A stretch of 64,000 bases of DNA from Rhodospirillales bacterium (lineage in GTDB: Bacteria > Pseudomonadota > Alphaproteobacteria > JAJFIK01). The DNA lies in the NCBI GenBank assembly GCA_021775005.1, contig JAJFIK010000028.1, positions 1 through 64,000 of the forward strand, in the 5' to 3' direction. Position 1 is the first letter of the stretch. Every line of letters begins with the position of its first letter. This document shows, one piece after another, positions 18,564 to 28,935 of this stretch. A program made the position numbers and the translations under genes. A model generated the notes under the pieces. It searched no databases. It had not been told where the DNA came from and worked only from the letters and a program-made list of their open reading frames with translations.

Positions 18564-19135
18564 TTGTCGCCATCCAGATCTGTTTGCAGGGCATCAAGCG
18601 GCAGGTCGACCGCAGCCAGCTGCCAGTGAAAATCTCTGAACCAAAGTTCCAACACCAAAGGGTTTCCGTTCAAAGCGCGCTGCTCGTTTTCGGGGTAGAC
18701 AATATGAGCGCGAAAACTCGCCGGGCCCGTTGGGTAGGCAACGGAAATGTGGTCGTACCAGGACAGCTCCTCCGGGAACTCGGCATCAAGCAATTCCTGT
18801 GGGTTCTCCAGGATGATTTGCGCATTGAGCAGATATGCAAGCCCCTCGGGGCTGGCATAAAAGTCAGCGATGGGCCCCACCAGCAAATTGGAAAATAGGC
18901 CCAAAAGCGCTTCTGTCACGGAGAGGTCTTCATCGCTGTCTTCGCCTGGCCCCCCAAACAGGCCGTGAAGGTCTTCCTCAAGGCGATAGCCCACACTATC
19001 CCAGTCCACCAACTCGTTCAGCACAGCCACGTCCTGGTCCCGTAGGGCCTGATCTAGCTGATAAAGTGTCAGGTAAGCCCAACCGAAATAGGCGGAAAGG
19101 GCTACCAACGGTACGCCTGCGAATATCCAACGCAC
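18560..19135 (-). CDS. DUF2939 domain protein, membrane-anchored
   Basis: 191 residues with one N-terminal membrane helix ([21 protein letters not shown]), then an amphipathic segment beginning [22 protein letters not shown], characteristic of DUF2939. The remainder is predicted to face the periplasm. Function is unknown. It overlaps thiS by 4 nt, so it is co-transcribed with the thiazole genes, but nothing in the sequence suggests a catalytic role in thiamine synthesis. Confidence 0.8.
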   Translation of the reverse strand: MRWIFAGVPLVALSAYFGWAYLTLYQLDQALRDQDVAVLNELVDWDSVGYRLEEDLHGLFGGPGEDSDEDLSVTEALLGLFSNLLVGPIADFYASPEGLAYLLNAQIILENPQELLDAEFPEELSWYDHISVAYPTGPASFRAHIVYPENEQRALNGNPLVLELWFRDFHWQLAAVDLPLDALQTDLDGDK

Positions 19136-19226
19136 AATGGCTATCCTTTTTCTGCCCAGCCCCCGCTTTCACGATATTTGGCTGTTCTCATTGCATGACC
19201 TGCCGCCCCAGTATAACAAACCCGCC

Positions 19227-19685
19227 ATGAGTGACAGTCCTACCAGTCCTGTTTTTGTCTTGAATGGCCCCAATCTCAATCAATTGGGCACGCGGCAGCC
19301 TGAAATCTATGGCACCCAAACCCTTGCCGAGATTGAAGCCATGGTCTCTGCCCAGGCGAGCAAACTGGGACTAACAGTCGATTTTCGCCAAACCAATCAT
19401 GAGGGCGTCCTGATTGACTGGATTCAGGAAGCCCGCCACAAGGCCTGCGGAATCATCCTCAATGCCGCTTCGTTAACGCATACGTCGGTTGGCCTTTTTG
19501 ATGCCATTGTTGCAGCGGAAAAACCTCTCTTCGAAGTGCATTTATCGAACCCCTATGCGCGCGAGGCCTTTCGCCACAAGAGCTACGTCTCGGCGGTTGC
19601 CAAGGGGGTTATTTGCGGACTGGGGCCCCAAGGTTATCTTCACGCGCTTGATGCATTGGCGCGGCACCTCAACGAGAAAAAATAA
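19227..19685 (+). CDS. aroQ: 3-dehydroquinate dehydratase, type II
   Basis: 152 residues from the ATG at 19227. The start is chosen because the family begins at [21 protein letters not shown]; the frame upstream to 19137 does not fit. The catalytic Tyr (EIYG), the lid Arg and the His in [18 protein letters not shown] are present. It catalyses the third step of the shikimate pathway as a dodecamer. It precedes accB by 38 nt; aroQ-accB-accC is a recurring bacterial order. Confidence 0.96.
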   Translation: MSDSPTSPVFVLNGPNLNQLGTRQPEIYGTQTLAEIEAMVSAQASKLGLTVDFRQTNHEGVLIDWIQEARHKACGIILNAASLTHTSVGLFDAIVAAEKPLFEVHLSNPYAREAFRHKSYVSAVAKGVICGLGPQGYLHALDALARHLNEKK

Positions 19686-19723
19686 GGCGGACGGGCAGAC
19701 GCCCCGGCCAATTGGAGGAAAGT

Positions 19724-20203
19724 GTGAGTTCGGAAAAAAAGCCAACAGGCGGCAAAGCACGCCATCCGGCCATCGACCGCGATCTCATTAAAGATCTCGC
19801 CGGTCTTTTGACCGAAACGGACCTGACCGAGATCGAAGTTGAATCCGAAGGACTGCGCTTGCGCGTGGTGCGCCAGCCGGCGGTCCAGGCGGTTAGCGCG
19901 CCTGCGCCTGCGCCTGTAGCCCCCGCTGCACCGGCACCAACACCAGCGCCTGCCGAAATTGCCGCGCACCCAGGGGCCGTCAATTCCCCCATGGTTGGAA
20001 CCGCCTATGCCTCGCCAGAACCGGGCACGGCACCGTTTGTGCTTGAAGGCGACACAGTGCGCGAGGGCCAAACGCTCTTCATCGTGGAAGCGATGAAGAC
20101 CATGAACCCCATCCCTGCCCCGCGCGGTGGCAAGGTAATAAAAATTCTCGTCAGCGACGGCCAGCCCGTTGAATATGGCGAACCGCTTGTCATTATCGAA
20201 TAG
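19724..20203 (+). CDS. accB: biotin carboxyl carrier protein of acetyl-CoA carboxylase
   Basis: 159 residues. The GTG at 19724 is preferred over an in-frame TTG at 19712 because GGAGG (19714-19718) sits just upstream of it. Layout: N-terminal helical domain, an Ala/Pro-rich flexible linker (about 60-85), and a biotinyl domain with the lysine in [10 protein letters not shown] (EAMKMM in most homologues). It carries the carboxylated biotin between AccC and the carboxyltransferase in the first step of fatty-acid synthesis. It lies 10 nt before accC. Confidence 0.95.
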   Translation: MSSEKKPTGGKARHPAIDRDLIKDLAGLLTETDLTEIEVESEGLRLRVVRQPAVQAVSAPAPAPVAPAAPAPTPAPAEIAAHPGAVNSPMVGTAYASPEPGTAPFVLEGDTVREGQTLFIVEAMKTMNPIPAPRGGKVIKILVSDGQPVEYGEPLVIIE

Positions 20204-20213
20204 GCGGTGCGGC

Positions 20214-21554
20214 GTGTTTGAAAAAGTCCTCATCGCGAACCGGGGAGAGATCGCTCTCCGCATTCACCGTGCGTGCCACGAGATGGGCATTCAGACGGTT
20301 GCGGTGCATTCCACGGCAGATGCCGAAGCCATGCATGTGCGGCTTGCAGATGAAAGTGTCTGCATCGGGCCGCCCCCTGCCGGTCAAAGCTACCTCAATA
20401 TCCCCGCTATTATCGCCGCCGCCGAAATTACCGGCGCGCAGGCGATCCACCCCGGTTATGGGTTCCTGTCAGAAAACGCCAAGTTCGCCGACATCGTTGC
20501 GGCTCATGAGATTGCATTCATCGGGCCCACCGCTGCCCATATTCGATTGATGGGTGACAAGATCGCGGCAAAACAGGCCGTGAAAGAGGCCGGTATTCCT
20601 GTTGTGCCCGGATCAGACGGCGGCGTCGACAACGACGCGGACGCCATCACCATTTCAAAATCCATTGGCTACCCGGTGCTTATCAAAGCCTCAGCCGGCG
20701 GCGGCGGACGTGGCATGAAAGTCGCCATGGATGAAAGCGAAGTGGGCCACGCGCTTTCCACAGCACGGTCCGAAGCCAAAGCAGCCTTTGGTGACGATAT
20801 TGTTTACATCGAAAAATATCTCGGCAAGCCGCGCCACATTGAAATTCAGGTGGTCGCCGATGCCTTTGGCAATGTGGTGCACCTGGGGGAACGGGATTGC
20901 TCCCTACAACGGCGTCACCAGAAAGTATTGGAAGAAGCGCCGTCCCCTGCCCTTGATGATGCCGCCCGTGCAGAAATTGGTGAGGTTGTTGCCAATGCGG
21001 TACGCACTCTTGGATACCTTGGCGTAGGCACGGTCGAGTTTCTTTATGAAGACGGCAAATTCTATTTCATTGAAATGAACACGCGCCTTCAGGTGGAGCA
21101 CCCGGTAACCGAAGCGATTACCGGGCTTGATCTGGTGCGCGAACAAATCCGCATCGCCAGCGGTGAAGAACTTGGCTACACCCAAAGCGACATATCGTTT
21201 GAGGGCCATGCCATCGAGTGTCGTATTAACGCGGAGAACCCTCGTAACTTCACGCCGTCACCGGGGCGCATCAAAAATTTCCATACCCCCGGCGGGCTTG
21301 GCGTGCGGATCGATTCGGCCGTATTTTCGGGCTATTCCATCCCGCCCTATTACGACAGCTTGATCGGCAAATTGATCGTCCACGGGCGCACCCGTGAAGA
21401 ATGCCTCATGCGATTGCGCCGCTCCTTACAGGAGTTTGTAATCGACGGCATTGAGACTACCATTCCCTTGTTCGACGAGATTCTCGACGAACAAGAGTTT
21501 GTGGATGGCAATTATAACATTCACTGGTTGGAGCAGCTGCTGAGATCCAAATGA
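20214..21554 (+). CDS. accC: biotin carboxylase subunit of acetyl-CoA carboxylase
   Basis: 446 residues. The start is the GTG at 20214 ([20 protein letters not shown]), where the family begins. The ATP-grasp fold is complete: the glycine-rich [13 protein letters not shown] loop, [21 protein letters not shown], and the metal/bicarbonate site [16 protein letters not shown]. It carboxylates biotin on AccB using ATP and bicarbonate. The stop overlaps the aat start (ATGA), so accB-accC-aat are one unit. Confidence 0.97.
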   Translation: MFEKVLIANRGEIALRIHRACHEMGIQTVAVHSTADAEAMHVRLADESVCIGPPPAGQSYLNIPAIIAAAEITGAQAIHPGYGFLSENAKFADIVAAHEIAFIGPTAAHIRLMGDKIAAKQAVKEAGIPVVPGSDGGVDNDADAITISKSIGYPVLIKASAGGGGRGMKVAMDESEVGHALSTARSEAKAAFGDDIVYIEKYLGKPRHIEIQVVADAFGNVVHLGERDCSLQRRHQKVLEEAPSPALDDAARAEIGEVVANAVRTLGYLGVGTVEFLYEDGKFYFIEMNTRLQVEHPVTEAITGLDLVREQIRIASGEELGYTQSDISFEGHAIECRINAENPRNFTPSPGRIKNFHTPGGLGVRIDSAVFSGYSIPPYYDSLIGKLIVHGRTREECLMRLRRSLQEFVIDGIETTIPLFDEILDEQEFVDGNYNIHWLEQLLRSK

Positions 21555-22213
21555 CCGAGCCGATCCATAAGTTTACAGCGGATCACGTTATCAAAGCCTA
21601 TGTGCTCGGCATTTTTCCCATGGCAGAAGCAAGCGATGCGGATCGCGTCTTTTGGGTCGACCCTGAATACCGCGGCATTTTGCCGATCGATGGCCTCCAC
21701 ATTCCCTCGCGCCTTGCCCGCACCATTCGAGCGGACAAATTCGACGTCCGCATTGACTTTGATTTCCCCGGCATGATGCGCGCCTGCGCCAAGTCGCGCA
21801 TGGGGCGGCCAAGCACTTGGATCAATGACGAAATCGTCGAGCTTTATACAGAAATGCATGAGCGCGGCCTCGCCCATTCTATTGAGTGTTGGCAGGAAGG
21901 CCATTTGGCGGGCGGGCTGTATGGTGTGTCACTGGGCGCTGCGTTTTTTGGTGAGAGCATGGTGTCCTTTGAAACCGATGCCAGCAAAGTCGCACTGGTG
22001 CATCTGGTAGCGCGCCTTAAAACCGGCGGCTTCCGCTTGCTCGACACGCAATTTGTGACAGATCACTTGCGCCAGTTCGGCGCTATTGAGGTCAAGCGCG
22101 AGCAATATCACGCCATGTTGGAACGCGCGATTACGACGCCCGCGGACTTTATGAAACTAGCAAAAAAGACTGACGGTCAAAGCGTCCTGCAATCGATCAA
22201 CCAAACATCGTAG
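21551..22213 (+). CDS. aat: leucyl/phenylalanyl-tRNA-protein transferase
   Basis: 220 residues. It transfers Leu or Phe from tRNA to proteins with N-terminal Arg or Lys, marking them for ClpS/ClpAP (N-degron pathway). Family motifs are visible: [50 protein letters not shown] and [11 protein letters not shown]. It is coupled to accC by a 4-nt overlap. Its 3' end overlaps the convergent DUF2155 gene by 37 nt, which both families' expected C-termini support. Confidence 0.95.
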   Translation: MTEPIHKFTADHVIKAYVLGIFPMAEASDADRVFWVDPEYRGILPIDGLHIPSRLARTIRADKFDVRIDFDFPGMMRACAKSRMGRPSTWINDEIVELYTEMHERGLAHSIECWQEGHLAGGLYGVSLGAAFFGESMVSFETDASKVALVHLVARLKTGGFRLLDTQFVTDHLRQFGAIEVKREQYHAMLERAITTPADFMKLAKKTDGQSVLQSINQTS

Positions 22214-22635
22214 GTTGCGTGGTCGAGGGGATTGAGGGCCGGGCTAGAGGCAAACATCCAGCCTGAAAATACCCGGCCATTGTCTTCTTCAATGCGGTGA
22301 TCAGAAATTTGAATAAAAGCCGTTGTCTCCGGCGTTTCTTCCGGTGGGCGGCGATAGCAATATTGCACGGTAATTTCCAGGCTCTCGAACGCAACCGGCA
22401 CTCCCACCGGGGCATCAATATCCACCACCCGCGCGGTGATCTTTTCAAGGGCGCGCAGTACAGCGACCCGTTGAATGCCATCTTCATCAGGTATGGGCGC
22501 GGCCAGGGGCTCATCAACGATGACTTCGTCTTGGACCGGGCGCTCGGTTAGGGGAACGATGACGCTGTCTTGAGCGAAAGCTATGCCACCCCAAAGAAGA
22601 AGCAGTGTCGCAATGCCTGCCAATGCTTTTATCAT
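22177..22635 (-). CDS. DUF2155 domain-containing exported protein
   Basis: 152 residues with a signal peptide (MIKALAGIATLLLLWGGIAFAQ), then a domain with RALEKITARVVDIDAPVGV, ITVQYCYRRPPEETPETTAF and the C-terminal [20 protein letters not shown]. These are hallmarks of DUF2155, an alphaproteobacterial periplasmic family of unknown function with conserved Cys residues. It has a good Shine-Dalgarno (AGGGGA). It is third in the NDUFA12-mlaD-DUF2155 unit and overlaps aat convergently. Confidence 0.88.
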   Translation of the reverse strand: MIKALAGIATLLLLWGGIAFAQDSVIVPLTERPVQDEVIVDEPLAAPIPDEDGIQRVAVLRALEKITARVVDIDAPVGVPVAFESLEITVQYCYRRPPEETPETTAFIQISDHRIEEDNGRVFSGWMFASSPALNPLDHATYDVWLIDCRTL

Positions 22636-22709
22636 GTTATTCCCCTTGCCCCCGCACGCGCCTATTTAGCTTGGCGATAAGGGCAGTACTGTGGCCACCC
22701 CCGGAAAGC

Positions 22710-23162
22710 CTAATCGCTGTCCCCATTGCCGCCGCCAAACATCGCCCGCTGAATGAGCCCGACGATGTCGATACTGCCGGTGGCAAAGGCAAGTTCGTCC
22801 CCGTCTTCGAGCATGACATCAGAGCCGCCCAGATCTAGCCGAATGTAGGACCCGCCGAACAGGCCCTCAAAGGCCGTACGCATCGAACTGTCTTCAGGAA
22901 GCTCAATGTTGCTTTCGATCAGCAGGGCGATTTCGGCGCGATAACGGTCGTTCAATTCGACACTGGCCACCGTACCCATTTTTACACCAGCAATTGTTAC
23001 GTCTGTACCCGGGTGAATACCTGCGGCGCTTTCAACTGTAGCGAATATGGTATAGGTCTCGCCAGATATTTGATCGGTCTGACCATAAGCGAAAAACAAA
23101 AAGAACGCCGCAACCGCGACCACCGCCGCACCAACCAGCGTTTCAACCATTTGATTGCTCAT
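22710..23162 (-). CDS. mlaD: MlaD-family lipid-transport protein
   Basis: 150 residues. A single N-terminal membrane helix (about 5-27) precedes one MCE domain with AGIHPGTDVTIAGVKMGTV and FEGLFGGSYIRLDLGG, followed by a short hydrophobic tail. MlaD hexamers form the periplasmic pore of the MlaFEDB phospholipid transporter that maintains outer-membrane lipid asymmetry. mlaE and mlaF are not adjacent; in alphaproteobacteria mlaD is often found, as here, between the NDUFA12 gene and DUF2155. The ribosome site AAAGGAG is strong. Confidence 0.92.
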   Translation of the reverse strand: MSNQMVETLVGAAVVAVAAFFLFFAYGQTDQISGETYTIFATVESAAGIHPGTDVTIAGVKMGTVASVELNDRYRAEIALLIESNIELPEDSSMRTAFEGLFGGSYIRLDLGGSDVMLEDGDELAFATGSIDIVGLIQRAMFGGGNGDSD

Positions 23163-23203
23163 ATGAACGCTCCTTTGACCTGCAATATCTTTACGGGCGC
23201 AGC

Positions 23204-23614
23204 CTAAGCCGCTGGTTCCTCGGGCTGCCAGGCCTCATAGTCACCGGTGGACTTTGGCCGGGCCGCGGCGCCAGCAAGCGACCCCTTGGGGCGATAAGCA
23301 TTATCGGTCCCGGTGAAGTTTGGCTCGTGGGGCCGTTCCCATTCCTTAACGACGTGGGGGGTATCGGTGGGCAAGGTGTTGACTGTGTGGTGGAGCCAAC
23401 CGTGCCATTGGGCTGGGACCTTCGAGCCTTCCGCAAGGCCGTCATAAATGACCCAGCGGCGCTTGCTGTATCCCCCGCGCGCTTTGGTCTCCTCAAAGTA
23501 TTTATTGCCCATATCGTCAGTGCCGACATGGCTGGCGCTGCGCCACACCGTCCAGTGCGTGCCCATGGTGGCACCGTTCCACCAGGTAAAAAGCCATCGA
23601 ATGAGTGAAAGCAC
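23204..23614 (-). CDS. NADH:ubiquinone oxidoreductase accessory subunit (NDUFA12/B17.2 family)
   Basis: 136 residues from the GTG at 23614, selected because the family begins close to the FTWWNGATMGT motif and AAGGGGA lies upstream; a TTG at 23644 is in frame but has no support. Typical features are GTHWTVWR, DDMGNKYFEE, RRWVIYDG and PAQWHGWLHH. This complex I subunit is shared by mitochondria and alphaproteobacteria and absent from most other bacteria, which supports the taxonomic placement. The C-terminal third is Pro/Ala-rich and disordered. Confidence 0.92.
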   Translation of the reverse strand: MLSLIRWLFTWWNGATMGTHWTVWRSASHVGTDDMGNKYFEETKARGGYSKRRWVIYDGLAEGSKVPAQWHGWLHHTVNTLPTDTPHVVKEWERPHEPNFTGTDNAYRPKGSLAGAAARPKSTGDYEAWQPEEPAA

Positions 23615-24175
23615 TTTGTCCGGTCCCCTTAGATTTCGGCCCAAATTTCCGGCCCGCTGCGGGCCTTAGAATCCGCGCGGGACTATCGCATTCGTGGTTC
23701 ACAGGTGCAACGCCCCAACCACGGCGATTCGAGGGGGCCGCCCATGGGCCGCAAGGCAAGGATTTGCTGATCCCTAAAAGCTTTCCTGCCCGCCCTGGGG
23801 GTACCCGAAAGGGATCCCTGTGGAGCATCTGCAAATTTACTAATTTTTTTTCCGGCGCGGACCACAAGATATGGGTCTTCAAATCACTTGAGAATTTTTA
23901 GGCTGTAAGTGCTTGAATCACCTTATAATTCAGGAGCCGCCAAAACTCTATATGTTGTGGCTCATAAAAAAAGTACCACTAAATCTATTGCGTCCTCCCC
24001 CATCTCGTCATACAGTTTGTGTCCGCTTTGGGGAGGTCGTCTTTGGCGACCAAACAAACCAAAAACAGATTGTTGGGACACTGCCGGACGGAAAAATGCG
24101 TTCAGGCAGACAGGTGAGATGTGCCTCAAGGGCCGGCAAGAAAAGATAGATTGAATCGAGTGAGGGGCCGAATAA
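23615..24175. other. divergent NDUFA12 / nrdJ intergenic region
   Basis: About 560 bp. It includes a perfect GGCCCGC-T-GCGGGCC palindrome (23651-23665) near the NDUFA12 start, an AT-rich segment from about 23836, a TATAAT at 23924-23929 with no good -35 at standard spacing, and two candidate NrdR boxes. A 121-codon minus frame (23517-23882) overlaps NDUFA12 and has no family features. I see no cobalamin riboswitch signature despite the B12-dependent enzyme downstream. Confidence 0.5.
23945..23993. promoter_or_regulatory. tandem candidate NrdR boxes upstream of nrdJ
   Basis: Box 1 is ACTCTATATGTTGTGG (23945-23960), matching the consensus ACACTATATATTGTGT at 13 of 16 positions by eye. Box 2 is ACTAAATCTATTGCGT (23978-23993), 11 of 16. 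The start-to-start distance of 33 bp is about three helical turns, the paired spacing expected for NrdR, which represses ribonucleotide reductase genes when dATP is high. No nrdR gene is in the window. Box 1 is convincing and box 2 moderate. Confidence 0.6.
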
Positions 24176-27100
24176 ATGCGTATTGATCGTCGTTTTACCA
24201 GTAAGGGGCAGTCGCCCTATGACGGGATTGATTTCCACTTTGTCACCAGCGAAATCCGCAATCCTGATGGATCCATCGTCTTTCACCTGGACGATGTTGA
24301 AGTACCTAAAGCTTGGAGCCAGGTTGCCAGCGATATTCTCGCGCAAAAGTACTTCCGCAAGGCCGGTGTGCCGAACACCCTGCGCCCCGTCGATGAACCC
24401 GGCGTGCCCGAATGGCTGCGCCGGTCTGAAGCCGATGACAATAACGGCGATCTAGATCACAGCTCAGAACGCAGCGCCAAGCAGGTTTTTGACCGCCTCG
24501 CCGGCACCTGGACCTATTGGGGCTGGAAAGGCCGCTATTTCACCTCAGAAGACGATGCTGCGGCGTTTTATGACGAGCTGCGCTACATGCTCGCGACCCA
24601 GAAGGCCGCGCCCAACTCCCCACAATGGTTCAATACCGGCCTGCACTGGGCCTATGGCATTGATGGCCCCGGCCAAGGCCACTACTTCGTTGACCACAAG
24701 ACCGGGCAGCTGACGAAATCTGCCTCATCCTATGAGCACCCCCAACCCCACGCCTGTTTTATCCAGGGCATCAGCGATGACCTGGTGAATGAGGGTGGCA
24801 TTATGGACCTCTGGGTCCGTGAAGCGCGCTTGTTCAAATACGGCTCCGGCACGGGCTCCAACTTCTCGAACCTGCGCAGTGAAACGGAAGGCCTTTCTGG
24901 CGGCGGCAAGTCATCTGGCTTGATGAGTTTCCTCAAGATCGGTGACCGGGCAGCAGGTGCCATTAAGTCCGGCGGCACCACCCGCCGCGCGGCAAAAATG
25001 GTTGTCGTGGATATTGACCACCCAGATATTGAGCAGTTCATCGATTGGAAGGTGAAAGAGGAGCAAAAAGTTGCCGCGCTTGTGTCCGGCTCTAAAGCTC
25101 TGAACAGACACCTCAATGCCATTTTGAAAGCTTGCGTCAATTGTGAAGCTGACGGTGACGATTGCTTTGAGCCGAAAAAGAACCCGGCCCTAAAGCGTGA
25201 AATCAAAGCAGCAAAACGCGTTGATATTCCGGAAAACTACATCTACCGGATTATCCAGTTCGCCAAACAAGGCTTTACCGAAATTGACGTCCCGACCTAT
25301 GACACCGATTGGGATTCCGATGCTTATCTGACCGTCTCTGGCCAGAACTCAAACAACTCCGTTCGTGTGACCGATGAGTTCCTGCGAGCCGTTGAAGAAG
25401 ACGACAACTGGAAGCTCACCTTCCGCACCACGGGCGGTGTGGCAAAGGAACTTCGCGCCAAGGATCTTTGGGAACAAGTGGGTTTTGCGGCGTGGGCTTG
25501 CGCTGACCCAGGCATTCAGTTCCACACCACCATCAACGACTGGCACACCTGTCCGGCTGGCGGCGATATTCGCGCCTCCAACCCGTGCTCGGAATATATG
25601 TTCCTTGATGATACCGCGTGCAACTTGGCATCTTTGAATCTGATGGCGTTCCGCCGCGAGGACAAGAGCTTCGATACAGAGGCATTTGCCCATGCGGTTC
25701 GGGTCTGGACCATGGTCTTGGAAATTTCCGTGCTCATGGCGCAGTTCCCATCAAAAGAGATCGCCCAGCTTTCATATGACTACCGCACCCTGGGGCTTGG
25801 CTTTGCCAATATCGGCGGGTTGCTGATGGCAGCGGGTCTTTCTTACGACAGCGATGAAGGCCGCGCGATCACCGGTGCGATTACCGCATTGATGACCGGC
25901 AAGTCCTATGAGACCTCGGCAGAGATGGCCAAAGAGCTTGGGGCGTTTGATAAGTTCTGGCTCAATGATGACAATATGATGCGAGTGATGCGTAATCACC
26001 GCCGGGCGGCTTATGGTGAACATGATGGCTATGAAGAACTGCACATCAAACCTGTGCCGCTCGACATCGCCAATTGCAAACAGGACGACATTGTTACTGC
26101 GGCCCAACATTCTTGGGATGAAGCAGTCCGGTTGGGCAGTGAACACGGCTTCCGCAACGCGCAAGCCACAGTGATCGCCCCTACCGGCACCATTGGTCTG
26201 GTGATGGATTGTGATACCACGGGGATCGAGCCTGATTTTGCGCTGGTGAAATTCAAGAAGCTCGCCGGTGGCGGATATTTCAAGATCATCAACCGCACCG
26301 TTCCTGAAGCACTGGAAAATCTTGGCTACGACCAGGATCAGGTTGATGAGATCATCGCCTATGCGGTGGGGCGCGGCACCCTTGCAGACGCACCCGGCAT
26401 CAATGTGGACAACCTGAAAGCAAAAGGCTTTACGGACGAAAAGATCGAACTCATTGAAGGCTCCCTCGGGACCGCGTTCGACATTCGCTTTGCGTTCAAT
26501 AAATATGCTTTAGGCGAAGAATTCTGTATCGAAACACTGGGGCTGGACAAAGAAGCCCTGGATGATTTCGATTTCGATATGCTCGAAGCGATTGGCTTTC
26601 CCAAAGCGGAAATTGAGGAAGCCAATCTCTATGTGTGCGGCGCGATGACCCTTGAGGGCGCACCGCACTTGCGTGACGAGCACTTGCCGGTGTTTGACTG
26701 CGCCAACCCGTGTGGTCGCATCGGCAAGCGGTCTCTTTCGGTTGAAAGCCACATCTTGATGATGGCGGCGGCGCAACCGTTTATCTCTGGTGCCATTTCC
26801 AAAACCATCAACATGCCCAATGAGGCCACGGTGGAAGACTGCATGCAGTCTTACATGATGTCCTGGAAGTTGGCGCTTAAAGCCAACGCGCTTTATCGCG
26901 ATGGCTCCAAGCTCAGCCAGCCGCTTTCGGCGCAACTCATCGAAGACGAAGATGAGGAGATGGAAATCTCAGACATCGTTGGATCTGACGTGCCCATGAC
27001 AGAGCGCACCAAGATCATCACCAAGACGGTGGTCAAGGAAATCGAACGCCGGGCTGTGGCGCGGGCAAAAATGCCTCATCGCCGCAAGGGCTACACGCAA

Positions 27101-27883
27101 AAAGCTGTGGTCGGCGGGCACAAAGTCTACTTGCGCACTGGCGAATATGATCATGGCGAGTTGGGTGAGATATTCATCGACATGCACAAGGAAGGCGCTG
27201 CTTTCCGCTCGATGATGAATAATTTTGCCATCGCGGTGTCTCTGGGGCTGCAATATGGCGTGCCGCTGGAAGAATTTGTCGACGCCTTTACCTTCACGCG
27301 CTTTGAGCCCGCAGGTCTGGTGCAGGGTAACGACACCATCAAGAACGCTACCTCCATTCTCGACTATGTCTTCCGGGAACTGGCCGTGAGCTATCTTGGT
27401 CGCAATGATCTTGCCCACGTGCCTGTTGGCGCAGAAGGTGATCAACTAGGCGGCGGGGAAAGCGAAGACCGCCCCACCAAGAAGCAAGCCGAGGTTCCCA
27501 TTGAACAAGTGGCGAGCATGGGCTTTCACCGGCAAACCAATGTGGGCCAGGTAGTGCGTCTAGCGGCCTCTGGTGGTAGTGGTGCCGGCGGCGATGTGGT
27601 CAGCGAACTTGGACAGGTTGCCGACGCCATCACCGCTGAAGGGGGCTCGATTGAGCTGCGCGAAACCGCGGTTCACATGGAATCAAACCCGGTTGGCGAG
27701 GCCATTGACCTGATAGAGCGGGAAGTTTCTGTGAAGGCTGGCAAAGACGCCCACCGCATTATGGAAGCGCGCATCAAAGGCTATGAAGGCGACCCCTGCC
27801 CCTCGTGTCAGCATATGACACTGGTCAGGAATGGTACCTGCCTGAAATGCGACACCTGCGGCGGCACCACCGGCTGTAGCTAG
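24176..27883 (+). CDS. nrdJ: class II (adenosylcobalamin-dependent) ribonucleoside-diphosphate reductase
   Basis: 1235 residues, normal for the long bacterial NrdJ type. It reduces ribonucleotides to deoxyribonucleotides with a B12-derived thiyl radical, independent of oxygen. Visible features: [15 protein letters not shown], the active-site region [20 protein letters not shown], the phosphate loop [15 protein letters not shown], the ACP-like long insert, and a C-terminal Cys-rich segment (CPSCQHM...[10 protein letters not shown]) that relays electrons and binds metal. The start has GAGGGG upstream. No nrdA/nrdB is present here. An intrinsic terminator follows. Confidence 0.97.
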   Translation: MRIDRRFTSKGQSPYDGIDFHFVTSEIRNPDGSIVFHLDDVEVPKAWSQVASDILAQKYFRKAGVPNTLRPVDEPGVPEWLRRSEADDNNGDLDHSSERSAKQVFDRLAGTWTYWGWKGRYFTSEDDAAAFYDELRYMLATQKAAPNSPQWFNTGLHWAYGIDGPGQGHYFVDHKTGQLTKSASSYEHPQPHACFIQGISDDLVNEGGIMDLWVREARLFKYGSGTGSNFSNLRSETEGLSGGGKSSGLMSFLKIGDRAAGAIKSGGTTRRAAKMVVVDIDHPDIEQFIDWKVKEEQKVAALVSGSKALNRHLNAILKACVNCEADGDDCFEPKKNPALKREIKAAKRVDIPENYIYRIIQFAKQGFTEIDVPTYDTDWDSDAYLTVSGQNSNNSVRVTDEFLRAVEEDDNWKLTFRTTGGVAKELRAKDLWEQVGFAAWACADPGIQFHTTINDWHTCPAGGDIRASNPCSEYMFLDDTACNLASLNLMAFRREDKSFDTEAFAHAVRVWTMVLEISVLMAQFPSKEIAQLSYDYRTLGLGFANIGGLLMAAGLSYDSDEGRAITGAITALMTGKSYETSAEMAKELGAFDKFWLNDDNMMRVMRNHRRAAYGEHDGYEELHIKPVPLDIANCKQDDIVTAAQHSWDEAVRLGSEHGFRNAQATVIAPTGTIGLVMDCDTTGIEPDFALVKFKKLAGGGYFKIINRTVPEALENLGYDQDQVDEIIAYAVGRGTLADAPGINVDNLKAKGFTDEKIELIEGSLGTAFDIRFAFNKYALGEEFCIETLGLDKEALDDFDFDMLEAIGFPKAEIEEANLYVCGAMTLEGAPHLRDEHLPVFDCANPCGRIGKRSLSVESHILMMAAAQPFISGAISKTINMPNEATVEDCMQSYMMSWKLALKANALYRDGSKLSQPLSAQLIEDEDEEMEISDIVGSDVPMTERTKIITKTVVKEIERRAVARAKMPHRRKGYTQKAVVGGHKVYLRTGEYDHGELGEIFIDMHKEGAAFRSMMNNFAIAVSLGLQYGVPLEEFVDAFTFTRFEPAGLVQGNDTIKNATSILDYVFRELAVSYLGRNDLAHVPVGAEGDQLGGGESEDRPTKKQAEVPIEQVASMGFHRQTNVGQVVRLAASGGSGAGGDVVSELGQVADAITAEGGSIELRETAVHMESNPVGEAIDLIEREVSVKAGKDAHRIMEARIKGYEGDPCPSCQHMTLVRNGTCLKCDTCGGTTGCS

Positions 27884-27910
27884 GAAGAATTAATCAGTAT
27901 TTTTTGGGGA

Positions 27911-27937
27911 GGGGGATGGCGCGGCTGTCCCCTTTTT
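27911..27937 (+). terminator. intrinsic terminator after nrdJ
   Basis: GGGGGA (27911-27916) pairs with TCCCC (27928-27932) over a GC-rich loop, followed by five T residues. Its position 28 nt after the nrdJ stop, and overlapping an in-frame upstream ATG of the next gene, supports the later start at 27955 for that gene. Confidence 0.75.
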
Positions 27938-27954
27938 CATTTGGAGAAACCAAA

Positions 27955-28704
27955 ATGCCAGAGGCAAAAGTTCAAATTCCAGGGAATTGGGCGAAGACAG
28001 AAATCACAAAATTTCAGCAACTTATGTATCAAAATCAGCATGCAACGTTTGCCAATCACGCCCTTGTTTCGCAGATCGATACAGCCGAACAGTGCTATTC
28101 GATCTTTGCAGATGGCTTGGTCGACCCAAGACCATTCTTGCCAATGGTACTGTTCACGCGTGCGTATGGTTTGTTTCTAAGTGCGGCGGCATTGGCAATG
28201 GCTGCCGATACATATTCCACGGTGCCTGTTCTGCGCGGCAGCCTCGAATGTGCGGCCTATGCACACTACATCAGAGATGATGCCCACAAGGCTGATGTCT
28301 GGAAGAGAAGAAATGAGAGCGATACTGCAAACAAGAGAATGCGCAGACTATTCGCGCAAGGAAAAGTTCGTGGAGACTTGCTGTTGGTATATAGGGATTT
28401 GGGCGAACAATATCATAAACTCTATGAGAGATTAATTGAAACGGGGGGCCATCCGAATGGTATTGGGGTTATGTCATTGGTTGAGTGGCTGCCAACAGAT
28501 GATGGTGCGCAAATGCAAACTGTCTTTCTTGGGAACCACAACGGGCTTCTTGGATCAACACTCGGCGCTGTAGTCGATACGGCCATCGCAAATCTGTACA
28601 TGATGCGCCTGGTTTATCCGGCTCGATTCGAAATGCTCGAATTGACAGAAAAACTGAACTCTCTGGCTCAACAACGTGACCAAACACGGGCAACTCATGA
28701 GTAG
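27955..28704 (+). CDS. hypothetical helical protein, possible DUF5677/HEPN-like
   Basis: 249 residues from the ATG at 27955 (GGAG 9 nt upstream). I do not recognise the family with confidence. It appears all-helical and soluble; the segment VLRGSLECAAYAHYIRDD resembles the Arg-x-x-x-Glu helix of DUF5677-type proteins, some of which are HEPN-related and appear in defence contexts. A polar DxxKxxxWKRRNES stretch follows. It is bounded by terminators on both sides and is more AT-rich than neighbouring housekeeping genes, which suggests acquisition. No partner nuclease or antitoxin is adjacent, so function is open. Confidence 0.7.
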   Translation: MPEAKVQIPGNWAKTEITKFQQLMYQNQHATFANHALVSQIDTAEQCYSIFADGLVDPRPFLPMVLFTRAYGLFLSAAALAMAADTYSTVPVLRGSLECAAYAHYIRDDAHKADVWKRRNESDTANKRMRRLFAQGKVRGDLLLVYRDLGEQYHKLYERLIETGGHPNGIGVMSLVEWLPTDDGAQMQTVFLGNHNGLLGSTLGAVVDTAIANLYMMRLVYPARFEMLELTEKLNSLAQQRDQTRATHE

Positions 28705-28728
28705 AGAGCATTAACCACATCACCATGA

Positions 28729-28756
28729 AGGGTCGCCCTAGCCGGCGGCCCTTTTT
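28729..28756 (+). terminator. intrinsic terminator after the hypothetical gene
   Basis: AGGGTCGCC (28729-28737) pairs with GGCGGCCCT (28744-28752), with one G-U pair, over the loop CTAGCC; the run of T residues spans 28752-28756. It isolates the 27955-28704 gene as its own transcription unit. Confidence 0.85.
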
Positions 28757-28771
28757 GTATACTCATAACCG

Positions 28772-28860
28772 GTCATCCCGGGGCGCCTGGAGGTCGAACC
28801 CGGGACCTCAAGCCGCAATCCAAGATCCCGGACAATCGCTTGCGCAATTTCCGGGATGAC
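28772..28860. repeat. palindromic intergenic repeat, copy 1
   Basis: Bounded by perfect 10-bp inverted ends, GTCATCCCGG (28772-28781) and CCGGGATGAC (28851-28860), with inner palindromes (GAGGTC...GACCTC; GATCCCGGA). The same termini occur at 57440-57570. Elements beginning GTCATCCCGG and ending CCGGGATGAC are common as extragenic palindromes in alphaproteobacterial genomes. It lies directly upstream of the pentapeptide gene and may fold in its leader. Confidence 0.8.
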
Positions 28861-28935
28861 GAGTTCGGCAATGCGGCATTCAATTTGCGTGGGAAGGGGC
28901 AAAGCCACGGCGATCAAGGCCAGGAGTGCGCCAAA

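Noticed and set aside
23517-23882. 121-codon minus-strand ORF upstream of NDUFA12
   Set aside because: It overlaps NDUFA12 in another frame, includes a palindrome and an AT-rich spacer, and has no recognisable domain or good ribosome site.
23615-24175. Cobalamin riboswitch before nrdJ
   Set aside because: The conserved B12-box and the GGGAA/GCCACTG-type segments are not recognisable; tandem NrdR boxes explain regulation better.
28790-28820. tRNA-like T-arm (GGTCGAACCCGGGACC)
   Set aside because: No acceptor stem, anticodon arm or CCA end can be built around it; it is the inner palindrome of the GTCATCCCGG repeat.
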